Counted from the stretch's first letter, positions 8,343-17,209 are shown. The stretch is 48,684 nucleotides of DNA from Ferrimicrobium acidiphilum DSM 19497 (GCF_000949255.1 NZ_JXUW01000025.1:1-48684), one strand, 5' to 3'. The notes: a model not told the origin generated them from the letters alone. A program made the numbers and translations.

Positions 8343-9167
8343 TCAGAACAGATCAGCGATCATCGATGCAGAGCGCGCCCTAACATTAGTCAATACTGTC
8401 TCTAGCTGTGTATCACCTACATAGTTAGGCAGCAGGATGCCAGGCAAGTCCCTAATCTCGGCTAGCGTCGATCCGCAGGCGATGATGTGTGCGATTCGGT
8501 CCCCATCCACCAGCGCAGCGTGGGTTCGCGACAGTGATCCCTTCGGTGTATGGTGTTGGGCTACTGCTTGCACCAGATCAGGATGGAAGTTCCAACTGGC
8601 AAGCATGTCCGCCCCAATAGCTGCGTGATGAAGTCCATAACGTTTCCGCTCCGAAGCTAACATCTCCGACTCGGCATCCGCAGTCAATGGCATCGATCGA
8701 CGGCTATCCAAAACCTCGTGAAAGGAAGGATCTAGGCTTGCTATAACCGCCTCTCCGATATCATGCAAGAGCGCGAGCGAAAATGCCTGCTGCTGATCGG
8801 CTCCAATTGTTCGCGCCACCTCCGCCGCAGCTACCGCCGAGGTTATCGAGTGATCCCAATCCTGCGGTGTTACTGTTCCAGAACCCTCAACAAAGGAGGC
8901 GAGCGCCAAAGATTTAACGGCTTCAAACCCTAGCATCGCGACGCCGGCGTGTAACTCACGCACTCGTCCGCCAGTTCCGTAGAAGGCGGAGTTAGCCATC
9001 CGCATAATTCGTGACACCAAAATCGGGTCAGCACTCACCAGGGTAGCTACTTCGCGGGCTCCAATATCATCACGCTCGACAAGCGTCAATAGTCTTCCCG
9101 CCACAGCATGCGAGGCTTCAAAGACCTCAATCTTTTGATTGATATCTTCCGCTGAAACTAGATCCAA
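8343..9167 (-). CDS. HDOD domain protein
   Basis: A 274-residue protein made almost entirely of one HDOD domain, a catalytically degenerate HD-type fold used in signalling proteins, often connected with c-di-GMP or stress regulation. Family signs are the N-terminal helical block (VATLVSADPILVSRIMRMAN), SAFYG, VAMLGFEAVKSLALAS, and LALLHDIGEAVIASL, then LHHAAIGADMLASWNFHPDLV. The start is TTG at 9167, supported by AGGAGG 6 nt upstream. It lies 39 bp after coaE on the same strand and probably shares its transcript. No output domain is attached, so it likely works through a protein partner, which is not identifiable. A large GGDEF-EAL protein is encoded elsewhere in the window, but a link is speculation. 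Confidence 0.85.
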   Translation of the reverse strand: MDLVSAEDINQKIEVFEASHAVAGRLLTLVERDDIGAREVATLVSADPILVSRIMRMANSAFYGTGGRVRELHAGVAMLGFEAVKSLALASFVEGSGTVTPQDWDHSITSAVAAAEVARTIGADQQQAFSLALLHDIGEAVIASLDPSFHEVLDSRRSMPLTADAESEMLASERKRYGLHHAAIGADMLASWNFHPDLVQAVAQHHTPKGSLSRTHAALVDGDRIAHIIACGSTLAEIRDLPGILLPNYVGDTQLETVLTNVRARSASMIADLF

Positions 9168-9205
9168 CCTGCACCTCCTGGATGACTAGCAGTATCGGCC
9201 GATGG

Positions 9206-9820
9206 TTAGTGCATCTTTATTTCTTCGATCACTCCGGCTACTTGCCTCTCTAGATCTTCGAGATCACCATCGTTACTGACGCTCCAACGGGCAAGTTGGT
9301 CTCTCACCGCGTCGGGAACTTGGACCCTCATTCGGGCGACTGCATCGCTTGGATCCATCCCACGATCCTCGACCAAGCGCTGCAGTACTCGTTCCGTTGA
9401 GGCCCGAACAACCAATACATCATCAATACCGTAATCAGCGACAGTATGATCATCCAAAAGCGGAATCTCGACTACGACAACCGGACTATCGCTCATCTCC
9501 TGCAACATCTCGAGGATACGAGATCGAATCAACGGATGAGTAACTTGGTTCAACCGCATTCGACCAACATCATCGTTAAATACAAGTCGTGCGAGTCTGC
9601 CACGATCAAGTGAACCGTCCTCGGAGAGGATATCAGTACCAAACACATCCACCAGAGCCGCTAGGCCCATGGATTGCGGAGCCACCACTTCACGAGCGAC
9701 GGCATCAGCACTGATCGTGGGTATTCCGGCCCTTGCAAAAAACCCGAGCACCGCGGACTTTCCAGAACCAATAGTTCCGGTGACCGCGATGACTCGGGTT
9801 TTACCTAAACGACCCGCCAT
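9206..9820 (-). CDS. coaE: Dephospho-CoA kinase
   Basis: Last enzyme of coenzyme A synthesis: phosphorylates the 3'-OH of dephospho-CoA with ATP. The 204-residue product has the P-loop GTIGSGKS near the N-terminus, the following SADAVAREVV block, the CoA-domain stretch VFNDDVGRMRLNQVTHPLIR, and VVVEIPLLDD, all typical of CoaE. ATG at 9820 gives the expected N-terminus; a TTG at 9835 directly behind the rpsA stop is an alternative that would couple translation. It follows rpsA with 15 bp or less between them, an arrangement conserved in actinobacteria. Single-domain form, without the C-terminal extension seen in mycobacterial CoaE. Confidence 0.95.
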   Translation of the reverse strand: MAGRLGKTRVIAVTGTIGSGKSAVLGFFARAGIPTISADAVAREVVAPQSMGLAALVDVFGTDILSEDGSLDRGRLARLVFNDDVGRMRLNQVTHPLIRSRILEMLQEMSDSPVVVVEIPLLDDHTVADYGIDDVLVVRASTERVLQRLVEDRGMDPSDAVARMRVQVPDAVRDQLARWSVSNDGDLEDLERQVAGVIEEIKMH

Positions 9821-9835
9821 GTGCGAGCCAATCAA

Positions 9836-11080
9836 CTACTCGGTATCGGTGTCGCCTTCAGCGACCTCATCACCTTCAGCTGGGCCGATAAAGTTGCCCT
9901 CTTCGTCATACCCATACTCGGCGAATGCGTCACGATACTCAGGAGCGAGTTCACCACCCTCTAGAGCCTGGCGGATAGAGAGACTGATACGTCGACGCTG
10001 AGGATCGAGGTCGATTATCTTGACCCAAAGCTCCTCGCCAACCGTGACCACCTGTTCTGGTAGGTCGACGTGGTGGAGTGCCATCTCAGAGATGTGAACT
10101 AGGCCCTCTATGCCAGCTGCCACTTGGACAAAGCAACCGAACGGAACAAGCTTCGTGACTCGACCATAGACAAGCTCGCCAACCTTGTGCGCTGCTGCAA
10201 ACTCCTGCCAAGGATCCCTTTGGGTCGCCTTGAGAGAGAGCGAGATCCTCTCGGTATCCTGATCAACCTCGAGCACAAGGACCTGGACCTCGTCTCCCAC
10301 TGAAACCACAGAGGATGGGTGATCGACATGATTCCAAGAGAGTTCCGAAACATGCACGAGGCCATCCATCCCACCAAGATCGACAAAGACTCCGAAGTGC
10401 ACTATCGAAGAGACAACACCCTTCTTGACCTCTCCGGGTCGGATGCTGGTCAAGAACTCCTCACGCTGCTCTCGCTGATTCTCTTCGAGAAATGCTCGCC
10501 TAGATAAGACCACGTTGTTACGATTTCGGTCAAGCTCGATAATCTTTGCCTCGATGTCCTGACCAATCATCGGAGTAAGGTCGCGGACACGCCTCAAATC
10601 AACCAGTGACGCCGGGAGGAAGCCACGGAGGCCGATGTCGACGATCAAGCCGCCCTTGACAAGTTCGATAATTTCGCCTCGAACTACCCCATCACGGGCC
10701 TTGATGGCCTCGATCTCTTTCCAAGCCTTCTCAAACTGAGCACGCTTCTTGGAAAGCACCAATCGACCCTCTTTGTCCTCCTTCTGGAGAACTAAGGCTT
10801 CAATTTTGTCTCCGGGGTTGACGACTTCACTTGGAGCGACATCCTTGCGGATCGAAAGCTCGCGAAGCGGAATGACCCCCTCTGACTTGTACCCGATGTC
10901 CAAAAGGACCTCGTCCTTGTCGACCTTTACAACGGTGCCAATAACGACATCGCCTTCATCGAAGTCAACAACACTCTTGGCGATAGCGTCTTCAAGACCC
11001 GTCTCGCCAAGATCGTCTACCACAATGGTATCTGCGGCCGCATCATCTTCGACTCCTGCAGCCACGTCCGCTTCGCTCAT
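9836..11080 (-). CDS. rpsA: 30S ribosomal protein S1
   Basis: RNA-binding ribosomal protein that helps mRNA docking on the 30S subunit. The 414-residue product has an acidic N-terminal leader (about 1-40) and four S1 repeats, recognised by the starts GDVVIGTVVKVDKDEVLLDIG, DGVVRGEIIELVKGG, GEVKKGVVSSIVHFGVFVD and GELVYGRVTKLVPFGCFVQV, then an acidic tail. Four repeats rather than six is the usual actinobacterial form. ATG at 11080 is preceded by AAGGAAG. It sits between polA and coaE as in other actinobacteria. The gene may have its own promoter in the 147-bp gap, where TATCAT could be a -10 box. In an organism with many leaderless messages, S1 dependence is of some interest. Confidence 0.97.
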   Translation of the reverse strand: MSEADVAAGVEDDAAADTIVVDDLGETGLEDAIAKSVVDFDEGDVVIGTVVKVDKDEVLLDIGYKSEGVIPLRELSIRKDVAPSEVVNPGDKIEALVLQKEDKEGRLVLSKKRAQFEKAWKEIEAIKARDGVVRGEIIELVKGGLIVDIGLRGFLPASLVDLRRVRDLTPMIGQDIEAKIIELDRNRNNVVLSRRAFLEENQREQREEFLTSIRPGEVKKGVVSSIVHFGVFVDLGGMDGLVHVSELSWNHVDHPSSVVSVGDEVQVLVLEVDQDTERISLSLKATQRDPWQEFAAAHKVGELVYGRVTKLVPFGCFVQVAAGIEGLVHISEMALHHVDLPEQVVTVGEELWVKIIDLDPQRRRISLSIRQALEGGELAPEYRDAFAEYGYDEEGNFIGPAEGDEVAEGDTDTE

Positions 11081-11183
11081 GAACTTCCTTACCCGAATAT
11101 TTCAAAACTGAACCAATACAAATCGAGTCCTTGAAGACTCTCAGTTAATGATAGCCCAATTTCGCTCGTCCCGGCCGCGACCT

Positions 11184-11195
11184 GGAGAATTCTCC
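11184..11195. repeat. 12-bp perfect palindrome between polA and rpsA
   Basis: GGAGAATTCTCC, self-complementary, in the 147-bp spacer upstream of rpsA. It could be an operator or chance; no second copy was noticed nearby. Confidence 0.3.
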
Positions 11196-11227
11196 TAACA
11201 GTTCTCGGATAGTTAACGATGTTGTAG

Positions 11228-13891
11228 TTATTCTCGTGCCTCCGCCCAATTCGTACCCACGCCAACATTTACCAATAAAGGAACAGCTAGCTCAATCACA
11301 TTAACCATGGTCTCCCTAACAACACCCGCGATGGCATCAGCTTTGGGAGCAGGAACCTCTACTACTACCTCATCGTGAATCTGCAACACAAGCTGTGCAC
11401 CTGTGCCTTCGAGCTCACGATCCAGCGCAACAAGCGCCATCTTGAAGATATCAGCGGCAAGGCCCTGCGTGGGTGCATTCATGGCCTGGCGCTCAGCACC
11501 CTGACGTAGTGCACGGTTTGAAGAGCGCAGTTCTGGTAGATACCGCCTGCGACCAAGCAATGTAGTCGTGTACCCCAGTTCGCGCGCCTGTCGAACTACC
11601 TCCTGTCGATAGCTCATTAATCCCGGGTAGGCATCAAAGAACGCAGATAGGATAGCCTCGGCCTCTTCATTCGGGATGCTCAAGCGCGTCGCTAGTCCGT
11701 AAGCCTCCATGCCATAAGAGAGTCCATAGGCTACCATTTTGGCGACGGACCGTTGTTCATAGCTCACCGTTAAAGGATCAACGTGGTAGATCGATGCGGC
11801 GACCAGGGAGTGCACATCGCCTGTAGAACTCAGGACCTGGATCAGGCCCGGATCCTGACTGAGGTGAGCGAGAATTCTTAGCTCGATCTGAGAGTAATCA
11901 GCCGCCACTAATAGCGAGCCGGGCGGAGCGACAAACACGCGGCGGAATTGCCGTCCCTCACCTGAACGTACTGGAATGTTTTGGAGGTTGGGGTGTTCAG
12001 ATGATATCCGACCGGTACGCGCAACCGTCTGATTAAAGGTTGCATGTATCCTTCCGTCCTCGGCAATCTCTCCTCGAAGCCCTTCGTAGAACGTTGACCG
12101 CAACTTATCTAGTTCACGAAAACGAAGTACAAGGCTCACCAATGGGTGTTCCCGCAGACTCTCTAAGACGCGGGCATCGGTTGAATAACCAGTTTTGGTC
12201 TTTCTTCCATGAGGCAGACCAAGTTCATCGAAGAGTACCGTTCCCAGTTGCTTGGGCGAGTTTGGGTTGAACCCTGGACTGGTCAACGCGTGAATCTCCT
12301 CAAGCGATGAAGCCGCCTCAGACGCTAGAGCAGAACCGATGGTCTCTAGGACATCAAGGTCGACAGCAACACCGGCGATCTCCATCCTCGTCAGCACCTT
12401 CACCAGTGGAAGCTCAATTTCATTGGCAAGCCGCCCTACACCCTCCTCTTCGATGCGAGTAAGCGCAAGTTCTAACAACTTCGGAATGACGCCAAGCTCG
12501 CTACTGATTGCGGTTTCATCAGAACTCACGTCAAAGAGGTCAGTTGAAGCCTCATGGACCCAATCAACCTCCAACAACTGGGCTACCTCACGTAGGTCGG
12601 ATCGACGCTCTGAGGCATCTAAGACGTATGCGAGGACTCCGAGATCAATTAGCTCTTTAGGGGCCAACGCCGACGGACTCAGGATATGCAGCGAGCGTAC
12701 CAACTCTTTGAGTCCGATCCCAACCAGCGAGACCTCGCCGAGGAGCTCGGCATCTTCGGCATCTAGAGTGTTAGGTTGTGCGCTGATCCAGATGGTTGAG
12801 TCCCCCACTCCTACTTCAGAACCAAAACCCAGGGCTGACGGCGGCACCCTCCCTGCCTCACCATCGAAGCGCGCCGCAGCTGCCACGAAGGATGAGCCTG
12901 AATTGAGCGCTTGACGCAAAGAGTCGACCCTCTGCGTGCTGCCAGATAACTTGTTCGAGACCTTCGCCACAGCTGCCTCCGATGAGTCGAACAAAGCTCG
13001 CAAACTCTCAAAGACGGTTCGCAACCCGAACGATTCAACAAATAGTCGCTCAGCCTTGGAGAGGTCTACGTCAGTCGATAACATCAACTCTCCAAGGTTC
13101 CGACCGAGTGGTACCTCCCGGTCAAGTTGGGCAAGTTTGCGAAATAGCGGGAGGTCTGCCGCCGCCTCCTCCAATGCCGCGCGCTGACGAGGTGATAGCG
13201 CAGGGAGCTGAGCCAAGATTCCATCGAGATTGCCGTATCTTTCCAACAAGTTCGCTGCTGTCTTCGCCCCGATTCCGCGAACTCCTGGCAGATTATCGGA
13301 CTTGTCGCCGCGAAGGACCGCAAAGTCACAGTACTGATTTGGATCCACCCCATACTTTTGACGAATAGCCTCCTCGTCCATGGTGGCAAGATTCGAGACC
13401 CCCTGCACGGTTAGATGCACCCGGACCATAGGGTCATGCACGAGCTGTAGGATGTCGCGATCGCCCGTGACGACCTCGGTGGGGACTTGCTGGTCTGTTG
13501 CCATCCGCGTTAGCGTAGCGATCACGTCATCTGCCTCGTAGCCAGGAACTTCGATAGTTGGGATACCGAGAGCATCAAGCAAGCCACGGACAGCCTCTAG
13601 CTGAAATCGGAGCTCATCGGGAGTGGCTGCGCGTCCACCTTTGTAATCTGCATAAAGCTCATCACGAAAGGTCGCCGAAGGGTGGTCGAGCGCGACCGCA
13701 ACATAATGCGGTTGAAACTGACCGATGGCAGAGATAAGCATACGGAAAAAGCCAAAAAGTGCGTTCGTCGGACCACTTGGCCCATGCATATCAGGGATGG
13801 CGTAATAGCCTCGAAACATCAACGAGTAACCGTCGATGGCGAGGAGTCGTACCGTCTCTTCGCTACGACCTCCCGGGCTTGAGGTTGCCAT
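11228..13891 (-). CDS. polA: DNA polymerase I
   Basis: Repair and Okazaki-fragment polymerase, 887 residues. The N-terminal third is a 5'-3' exonuclease (LAIDGYSLMFRGYYA, EADDVIATL, TGDRDILQL, helix-hairpin-helix RGDKSDNLPGVRGIGAKT). The middle corresponds to the 3'-5' exonuclease but keeps only a DGE resembling motif I; the motif II and III acidic residues are not seen, so proofreading is probably absent, as in several actinobacteria. The polymerase domain is complete: motif A VAADYSQIELRIL, motif B SVAKMVAYGLSYG, motif C QIHDEVVVEVP (HDE about 839-841). ATG 13891 overlaps the end of the ANTAR regulator gene by 29 bp, suggesting coupled translation. Downstream is rpsA. Confidence 0.97.
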   Translation of the reverse strand: MATSSPGGRSEETVRLLAIDGYSLMFRGYYAIPDMHGPSGPTNALFGFFRMLISAIGQFQPHYVAVALDHPSATFRDELYADYKGGRAATPDELRFQLEAVRGLLDALGIPTIEVPGYEADDVIATLTRMATDQQVPTEVVTGDRDILQLVHDPMVRVHLTVQGVSNLATMDEEAIRQKYGVDPNQYCDFAVLRGDKSDNLPGVRGIGAKTAANLLERYGNLDGILAQLPALSPRQRAALEEAAADLPLFRKLAQLDREVPLGRNLGELMLSTDVDLSKAERLFVESFGLRTVFESLRALFDSSEAAVAKVSNKLSGSTQRVDSLRQALNSGSSFVAAAARFDGEAGRVPPSALGFGSEVGVGDSTIWISAQPNTLDAEDAELLGEVSLVGIGLKELVRSLHILSPSALAPKELIDLGVLAYVLDASERRSDLREVAQLLEVDWVHEASTDLFDVSSDETAISSELGVIPKLLELALTRIEEEGVGRLANEIELPLVKVLTRMEIAGVAVDLDVLETIGSALASEAASSLEEIHALTSPGFNPNSPKQLGTVLFDELGLPHGRKTKTGYSTDARVLESLREHPLVSLVLRFRELDKLRSTFYEGLRGEIAEDGRIHATFNQTVARTGRISSEHPNLQNIPVRSGEGRQFRRVFVAPPGSLLVAADYSQIELRILAHLSQDPGLIQVLSSTGDVHSLVAASIYHVDPLTVSYEQRSVAKMVAYGLSYGMEAYGLATRLSIPNEEAEAILSAFFDAYPGLMSYRQEVVRQARELGYTTTLLGRRRYLPELRSSNRALRQGAERQAMNAPTQGLAADIFKMALVALDRELEGTGAQLVLQIHDEVVVEVPAPKADAIAGVVRETMVNVIELAVPLLVNVGVGTNWAEARE

Positions 13892-14468
13892 CGATCACCC
13901 TCTCCGCTACATCCTTCACCTTGCCACGCGTGTCCATCGCAGTCTTTTGTAGGAAGCGAAAGGCGTCAGACTCGGAGAGCTGATACTCATCCATCAATCG
14001 AGCCTTTGCTCGATCTAGGATTACTCGAGTCTCTAACTTCTCTTCGAGTTTGCGGTGCTCGTCGTGGATCCGTTCTAACTCGCCTTCAACCAACATCTTC
14101 TCGTCGAAACGAGCGAGAGCAAGTTCGATGGCAGGCACCAAGTCACCGGCCTGAAAGGGCTTAACAAGATAGGCCATGACCCCGGCTTCGCGCGCCTGTT
14201 CAACCAACGACCGCTGCGAGAAAGCGGTGAGGATAATCACGGCGCAAAGCTGCTCAGCGTTGATAGCCTCAGCCACGCTCAGTCCATCCATCCCTGGCAT
14301 CTTGACATCCAGCACTGCTGCCGCAGGGCGCATGGTTCTGACCGCCTCAAGCGCCTCGTCTCCCCGCCCAAGATCAGCCACGACGTCATAACCTTCGGCG
14401 ATGAGCATCTCCTTGAGATCTCTCCGAATGATTGCCTCATCCTCTGCAATGATGATTCGCTGTGCCAT
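13863..14468 (-). CDS. Response regulator with ANTAR RNA-binding domain (PdtaR-like)
   Basis: A 201-residue two-domain regulator. Residues 1-120 are a receiver domain with the acidic pocket AEDE, phospho-acceptor Asp54 in VLDVKMPGMDG, and Lys103 in LVKPF. Residues about 135-195 form an ANTAR domain (LETRVILDRAKARLM...SESDAFRFLQKTAMD), which in characterised proteins binds paired hairpins in nascent RNA to prevent termination. The mycobacterial homologue PdtaR lies in the same neighbourhood upstream of polA (family knowledge). ATG 14468 has GAGGGA upstream; an in-frame TTG at 14480 is less likely. No partner sensor kinase gene of the PdtaS type is adjacent, so the signal source is elsewhere. 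Confidence 0.93.
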   Translation of the reverse strand: MAQRIIIAEDEAIIRRDLKEMLIAEGYDVVADLGRGDEALEAVRTMRPAAAVLDVKMPGMDGLSVAEAINAEQLCAVIILTAFSQRSLVEQAREAGVMAYLVKPFQAGDLVPAIELALARFDEKMLVEGELERIHDEHRKLEEKLETRVILDRAKARLMDEYQLSESDAFRFLQKTAMDTRGKVKDVAERVIDGNLKPGRS

Positions 14469-14586
14469 ACCGTCCCTCAACGCCTCCCAAAAGACAACCT
14501 CTTGATATTCCCTAGTAAGCTAGGCGCTACTCGCCAAAACGGGTGCCATCAGGTGCTATTCTTCAACCACAGCCAAGGGAGTCATA

Positions 14587-15240
14587 ATGATCGTCGGTCG
14601 CTCACTCTGGGTCGCAGGTACTAACACCTGGATCGTCTCCGACGATAACCAGGAGTGCGTCATCATTGATTGTCCGCCCGATCCACTCGCCATTGTGGCT
14701 CTAGTAAACCACTATAACCTCACGCCTAAGGCCATCATCACTACCCATGGCCATGTCGACCACACCGGTGGAGCACGCAGCGTCTCGCAACGCTATCCGG
14801 AGTCTCCTGTATGTCGGCATCCAGACGACGCCCACTACCTACGTGATCCCCTCCAGTCCAGCGGAATGCTTCGTGAGGCACTCAGGGAGACCGGTCTCGA
14901 TCTTAGTGAACCTGAACTCATTCAGGATCTCCATGACGGCGACCGTTTTAAAGGTGCAGGTATGGAGTTTTACACCATCCACACCCCGGGTCACACCCCT
15001 GGTTCGATCTGCCTCCAGGTGTCGCTATCCGATGGCGAGGTACTGTTCACCGGCGACCATCTCTTCAAAGGCTCAGTCGGAAGAACCGACCTTCCCGGTG
15101 GCTCCACAGAGCTACTTAACCAGTCAATGAGGGAGAAGATCCTTCCACTTCGCGATGATCTGCAAGTGTTCCCGGGCCATGGCGAAACCACTACCATCGG
15201 GATCGAACGACGGTCAAATCCCTACCTTATCAATCTCTAG
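14587..15240 (+). CDS. Metallo-beta-lactamase-fold hydrolase (glyoxalase II-like)
   Basis: A 217-residue single-domain hydrolase with a binuclear metal site: THGHVDH at residues 53-59, HTPGHTPGS further on, a bridging Asp in FTGDHLF, and the last His in FPGHGE. Such small MBL proteins hydrolyse thioesters such as hydroxyacyl-glutathione or other low-molecular thiol conjugates; in actinobacteria the thiol would be mycothiol or none, so the substrate is open. ATG 14587 has AAGGGA at the right distance, and a possible -10 TATTCT lies at 14557. It is transcribed divergently from the ANTAR regulator and stands alone. Confidence 0.9.
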   Translation: MIVGRSLWVAGTNTWIVSDDNQECVIIDCPPDPLAIVALVNHYNLTPKAIITTHGHVDHTGGARSVSQRYPESPVCRHPDDAHYLRDPLQSSGMLREALRETGLDLSEPELIQDLHDGDRFKGAGMEFYTIHTPGHTPGSICLQVSLSDGEVLFTGDHLFKGSVGRTDLPGGSTELLNQSMREKILPLRDDLQVFPGHGETTTIGIERRSNPYLINL

Positions 15241-15417
15241 CTTCTCACCCGGATAAGAGAACACAGCGACCAACCTATCGTCGGTCGCTCCGATGTTGAA
15301 GGCCAATCGGCTTTCGCTGATCTTGGGCAAACTCTTTAGAACAGTCACTCCATCTGAGTGTCCGCAACGTCTAGCGGAGAAGTCGCAGGAGTCGATGCGA
15401 ATGGGCGTCGATGCCAT
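15214..15417 (-). CDS. Possible small hypothetical protein, about 67 residues
   Basis: Doubtful small gene. The product starts MASTPIRIDSCDFSARRCGH and ends VFSYPGEKLEIDKVGI, with a pattern that could form beta strands; no family is recognised. It runs convergent to the hydrolase gene and overlaps its last 27 bp. No ribosome binding site is visible, but TACAGT lies 11 nt before the ATG at 15417 and could be a -10 box for a very short leader. A 7-bp hairpin (15265-15289) falls inside it, which could instead be a terminator for the upstream plus-strand gene. Confidence 0.25.
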   Translation of the reverse strand: MASTPIRIDSCDFSARRCGHSDGVTVLKSLPKISESRLAFNIGATDDRLVAVFSYPGEKLEIDKVGI

Positions 15418-15715
15418 GACTGAGCAGGACTGTACTTGCACTGAGCTGCCTATGGATTAGGCAAAATCCTCCTCACCCTGAAGGGTAGAACTTGGTCGTA
15501 GGCCTTTTGGAAACGTCGTCATCTGGCGGCAACCGCTGACGGCGGCACGTCGCCACCACAAAGGCCCGATCCTATGATCGTCACGGAGACCGTACCTTAG
15601 CGGCCATGCAATAATGCGTCGATGCGGCCAAATAATTGTACTGCAGCGGACACCGAACCTGCACCTTCCAGGGATGGCCGCTTCAGGACGAAGGATGCGC
15701 AGATCGTTGAGGTGT
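15418..15715. other. Region without a recognised gene
   Basis: About 300 bp between the small doubtful frame and the tRNA-Leu downstream hairpin. Short frames present here lack ribosome sites and family signatures. Nothing is called. Confidence 0.5.
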
Positions 15716-15742
15716 GTTGGCGAGAGTATCGGGTTCGCCAAC
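15716..15742 (-). terminator. Possible hairpin downstream of tRNA-Leu
   Basis: Perfect 8-bp arms GTTGGCGA and TCGCCAAC, 10 bp beyond the 3' end of the tRNA on its strand. No U run follows, so it may act in 3' processing or be a weak terminator. Confidence 0.35.
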
Positions 15743-15751
15743 GGCCTTGGG

Positions 15752-15834
15752 TACCCGGGGCGGGACTCGAACCCGCACGCCCTTTCGAGCAGAGGCTTTT
15801 GAGGCCTCCGTGTCTACCATTCCACCACCCGGGC
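15752..15834 (-). tRNA. tRNA-Leu (anticodon CAA)
   Basis: Class II tRNA of 83 nt without an encoded CCA. The acceptor arms GCCCGGG and CCCGGGT pair (first pair G-U) followed by discriminator A. The anticodon stem GAGGC/GCCTC holds the loop CTCAAAA, giving anticodon CAA, which reads UUG leucine codons. A long variable arm is present and the T arm has GTTCGAGTC. Length, variable arm and A discriminator all support leucine identity. A promoter-like TATGCT box lies 10 nt upstream on the minus strand. Confidence 0.95.
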
Positions 15835-15844
15835 TAGGGAACAC

Positions 15845-15850
15845 AGCATA
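15845..15850 (-). promoter_or_regulatory. -10 box of tRNA-Leu
   Basis: TATGCT on the minus strand, 10 nt before the mature tRNA 5' end, with TGGTTA 16 nt further upstream as a possible -35. It lies in the divergent region shared with fabD. Confidence 0.45.
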
Positions 15851-15956
15851 ATGCACGAACAACGTGTAACCATTCAGGCCCGCTTGACATCAAAGTAATA
15901 GTAAGCACGACTGTGCCCTAGATCACACACGATAGCCAAGAAGGTAAGGAGCGGCA

Positions 15957-17162
15957 ATGATTGCCTTTGTCTTTCCAGGACAAGGATCGCAGCAGCCAGG
16001 GATGGGAGCCCCCTGGGCTGATCATCCCTCTTTTGAGTTAGTCGAAGAAGCCAGCAATGTACTCCGTCGCGATCTAACCCACATGTTGACCGACGCTGAC
16101 TCCGAGTTCCTCCAAATCACCCGTAACACACAGATATCTACCTTCTTACTCTCAATGGTTGCTCTTGATGCGGTGGAGCGTCTTGGCGTTGCCCCTCAAG
16201 TCTGTGCCGGACACTCCCTCGGCGAGTACGCCGCCCTAGTCGCGGCCGGTGGCCTTGCCTTTGATGCGGGGTTGCGTCTTGTGCAGGAGCGAGGCGAAGC
16301 CATGGCGATCGCCGCCGAAGCACAGCCGGGTGCAATGGTTGCGCTTCTTGGCGCCGATCTCGATGTTGCGCGAGCAATGTGCGATAGTATCCCCGGAGAT
16401 CTTTGGGTAGCCAATCACAATTCGTCTACGCAGATTGTGCTGTCTGGCACCTACGACACCATTGCACAGGTGGAGGCACGAGCCAAGGAGTTCGGCGTGA
16501 AGCGGGTAACGCGGCTAAAGGTAGGGGGTGCATTCCACTCTCCTTACATGGAAGCAGCTCGTGAGCGACTTGCCAAGGCTATCACCGCCACCAAGTTCTA
16601 TGATCTAGAGGTCCCAGTGATCGCGAATGTCGATGCGCGCGAACATGTGGCCGCCGAGGAATGGCCAACCCTACTCGCAAACCAACTCACGCACACCGTT
16701 CGCTGGGAAGAGACGATTCAGTACCTACGAGAACTTAAACCACGTCTAGTCCTAGAGGTCGGCCCCGGGGGTGTACTCACCAATCTCATGAAGCGTACGG
16801 CACCCGAGCTCTCGGTTCTATCGATCGCCACGCCCGCAGATCTCGAGAAGCTCCTAGCATTTGTGGCCTCGGAGGGCCCAGTTGATGATTGGGCGACCTC
16901 TCACCAGGGTGAACGCCTATATGGCACCGAACGCCTTGTAGTCGCACCATCTAGTGGTGTATTTCGACCGGAGGCAGCTAACTGTGTAGTTGGCGATCCA
17001 GTATTCGTTGGTCAGCTCCTCGGCACCATTGGTGAAACTCAAATCCGTTCGCCATTCGCAGGCACACTTCAGGGGATGATTGCACTACCTGGAGAGCGAG
17101 TGACCTCTGGACAACCTATCGCATGGCTCACCATGACTGATCAGTCGGCCCTTGAGAACTAG
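15957..17162 (+). CDS. fabD: Malonyl-CoA:ACP transacylase with C-terminal lipoyl/biotinyl-like domain
   Basis: Loads malonyl groups onto acyl carrier protein for fatty-acid elongation. Residues 1 to about 295 are a complete FabD: FVFPGQGSQ at the N-terminus, nucleophile Ser87 in GHSLGE, and the catalytic His194 in GAFHSPYM. Residues about 325-390 are an added segment with the hammerhead pattern of biotinyl/lipoyl domains (VVGDPVFVGQLLGTI, IRSPFAGTLQGMI, LPGERVTSGQPIAWL), but the loop that would carry the modified Lys is reduced to GETQ, so it should not be biotinylated or lipoylated. FabD is usually about 310 residues; this has 401. AAGGAG lies 5 nt before the ATG. First gene of the fab operon; 47 bp to fabH. 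Confidence 0.95.
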   Translation: MIAFVFPGQGSQQPGMGAPWADHPSFELVEEASNVLRRDLTHMLTDADSEFLQITRNTQISTFLLSMVALDAVERLGVAPQVCAGHSLGEYAALVAAGGLAFDAGLRLVQERGEAMAIAAEAQPGAMVALLGADLDVARAMCDSIPGDLWVANHNSSTQIVLSGTYDTIAQVEARAKEFGVKRVTRLKVGGAFHSPYMEAARERLAKAITATKFYDLEVPVIANVDAREHVAAEEWPTLLANQLTHTVRWEETIQYLRELKPRLVLEVGPGGVLTNLMKRTAPELSVLSIATPADLEKLLAFVASEGPVDDWATSHQGERLYGTERLVVAPSSGVFRPEAANCVVGDPVFVGQLLGTIGETQIRSPFAGTLQGMIALPGERVTSGQPIAWLTMTDQSALEN

Positions 17163-17209
17163 GCGGACCAGACCATTACTCGACATACACCACACAAAGG
17201 AGAGAGTCC

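Noticed and set aside
15883-15912. TTGACA at 15884 as the -35 of the fabD promoter
   Set aside because: No acceptable -10 hexamer lies at 16-18 bp downstream, so the promoter was not called.
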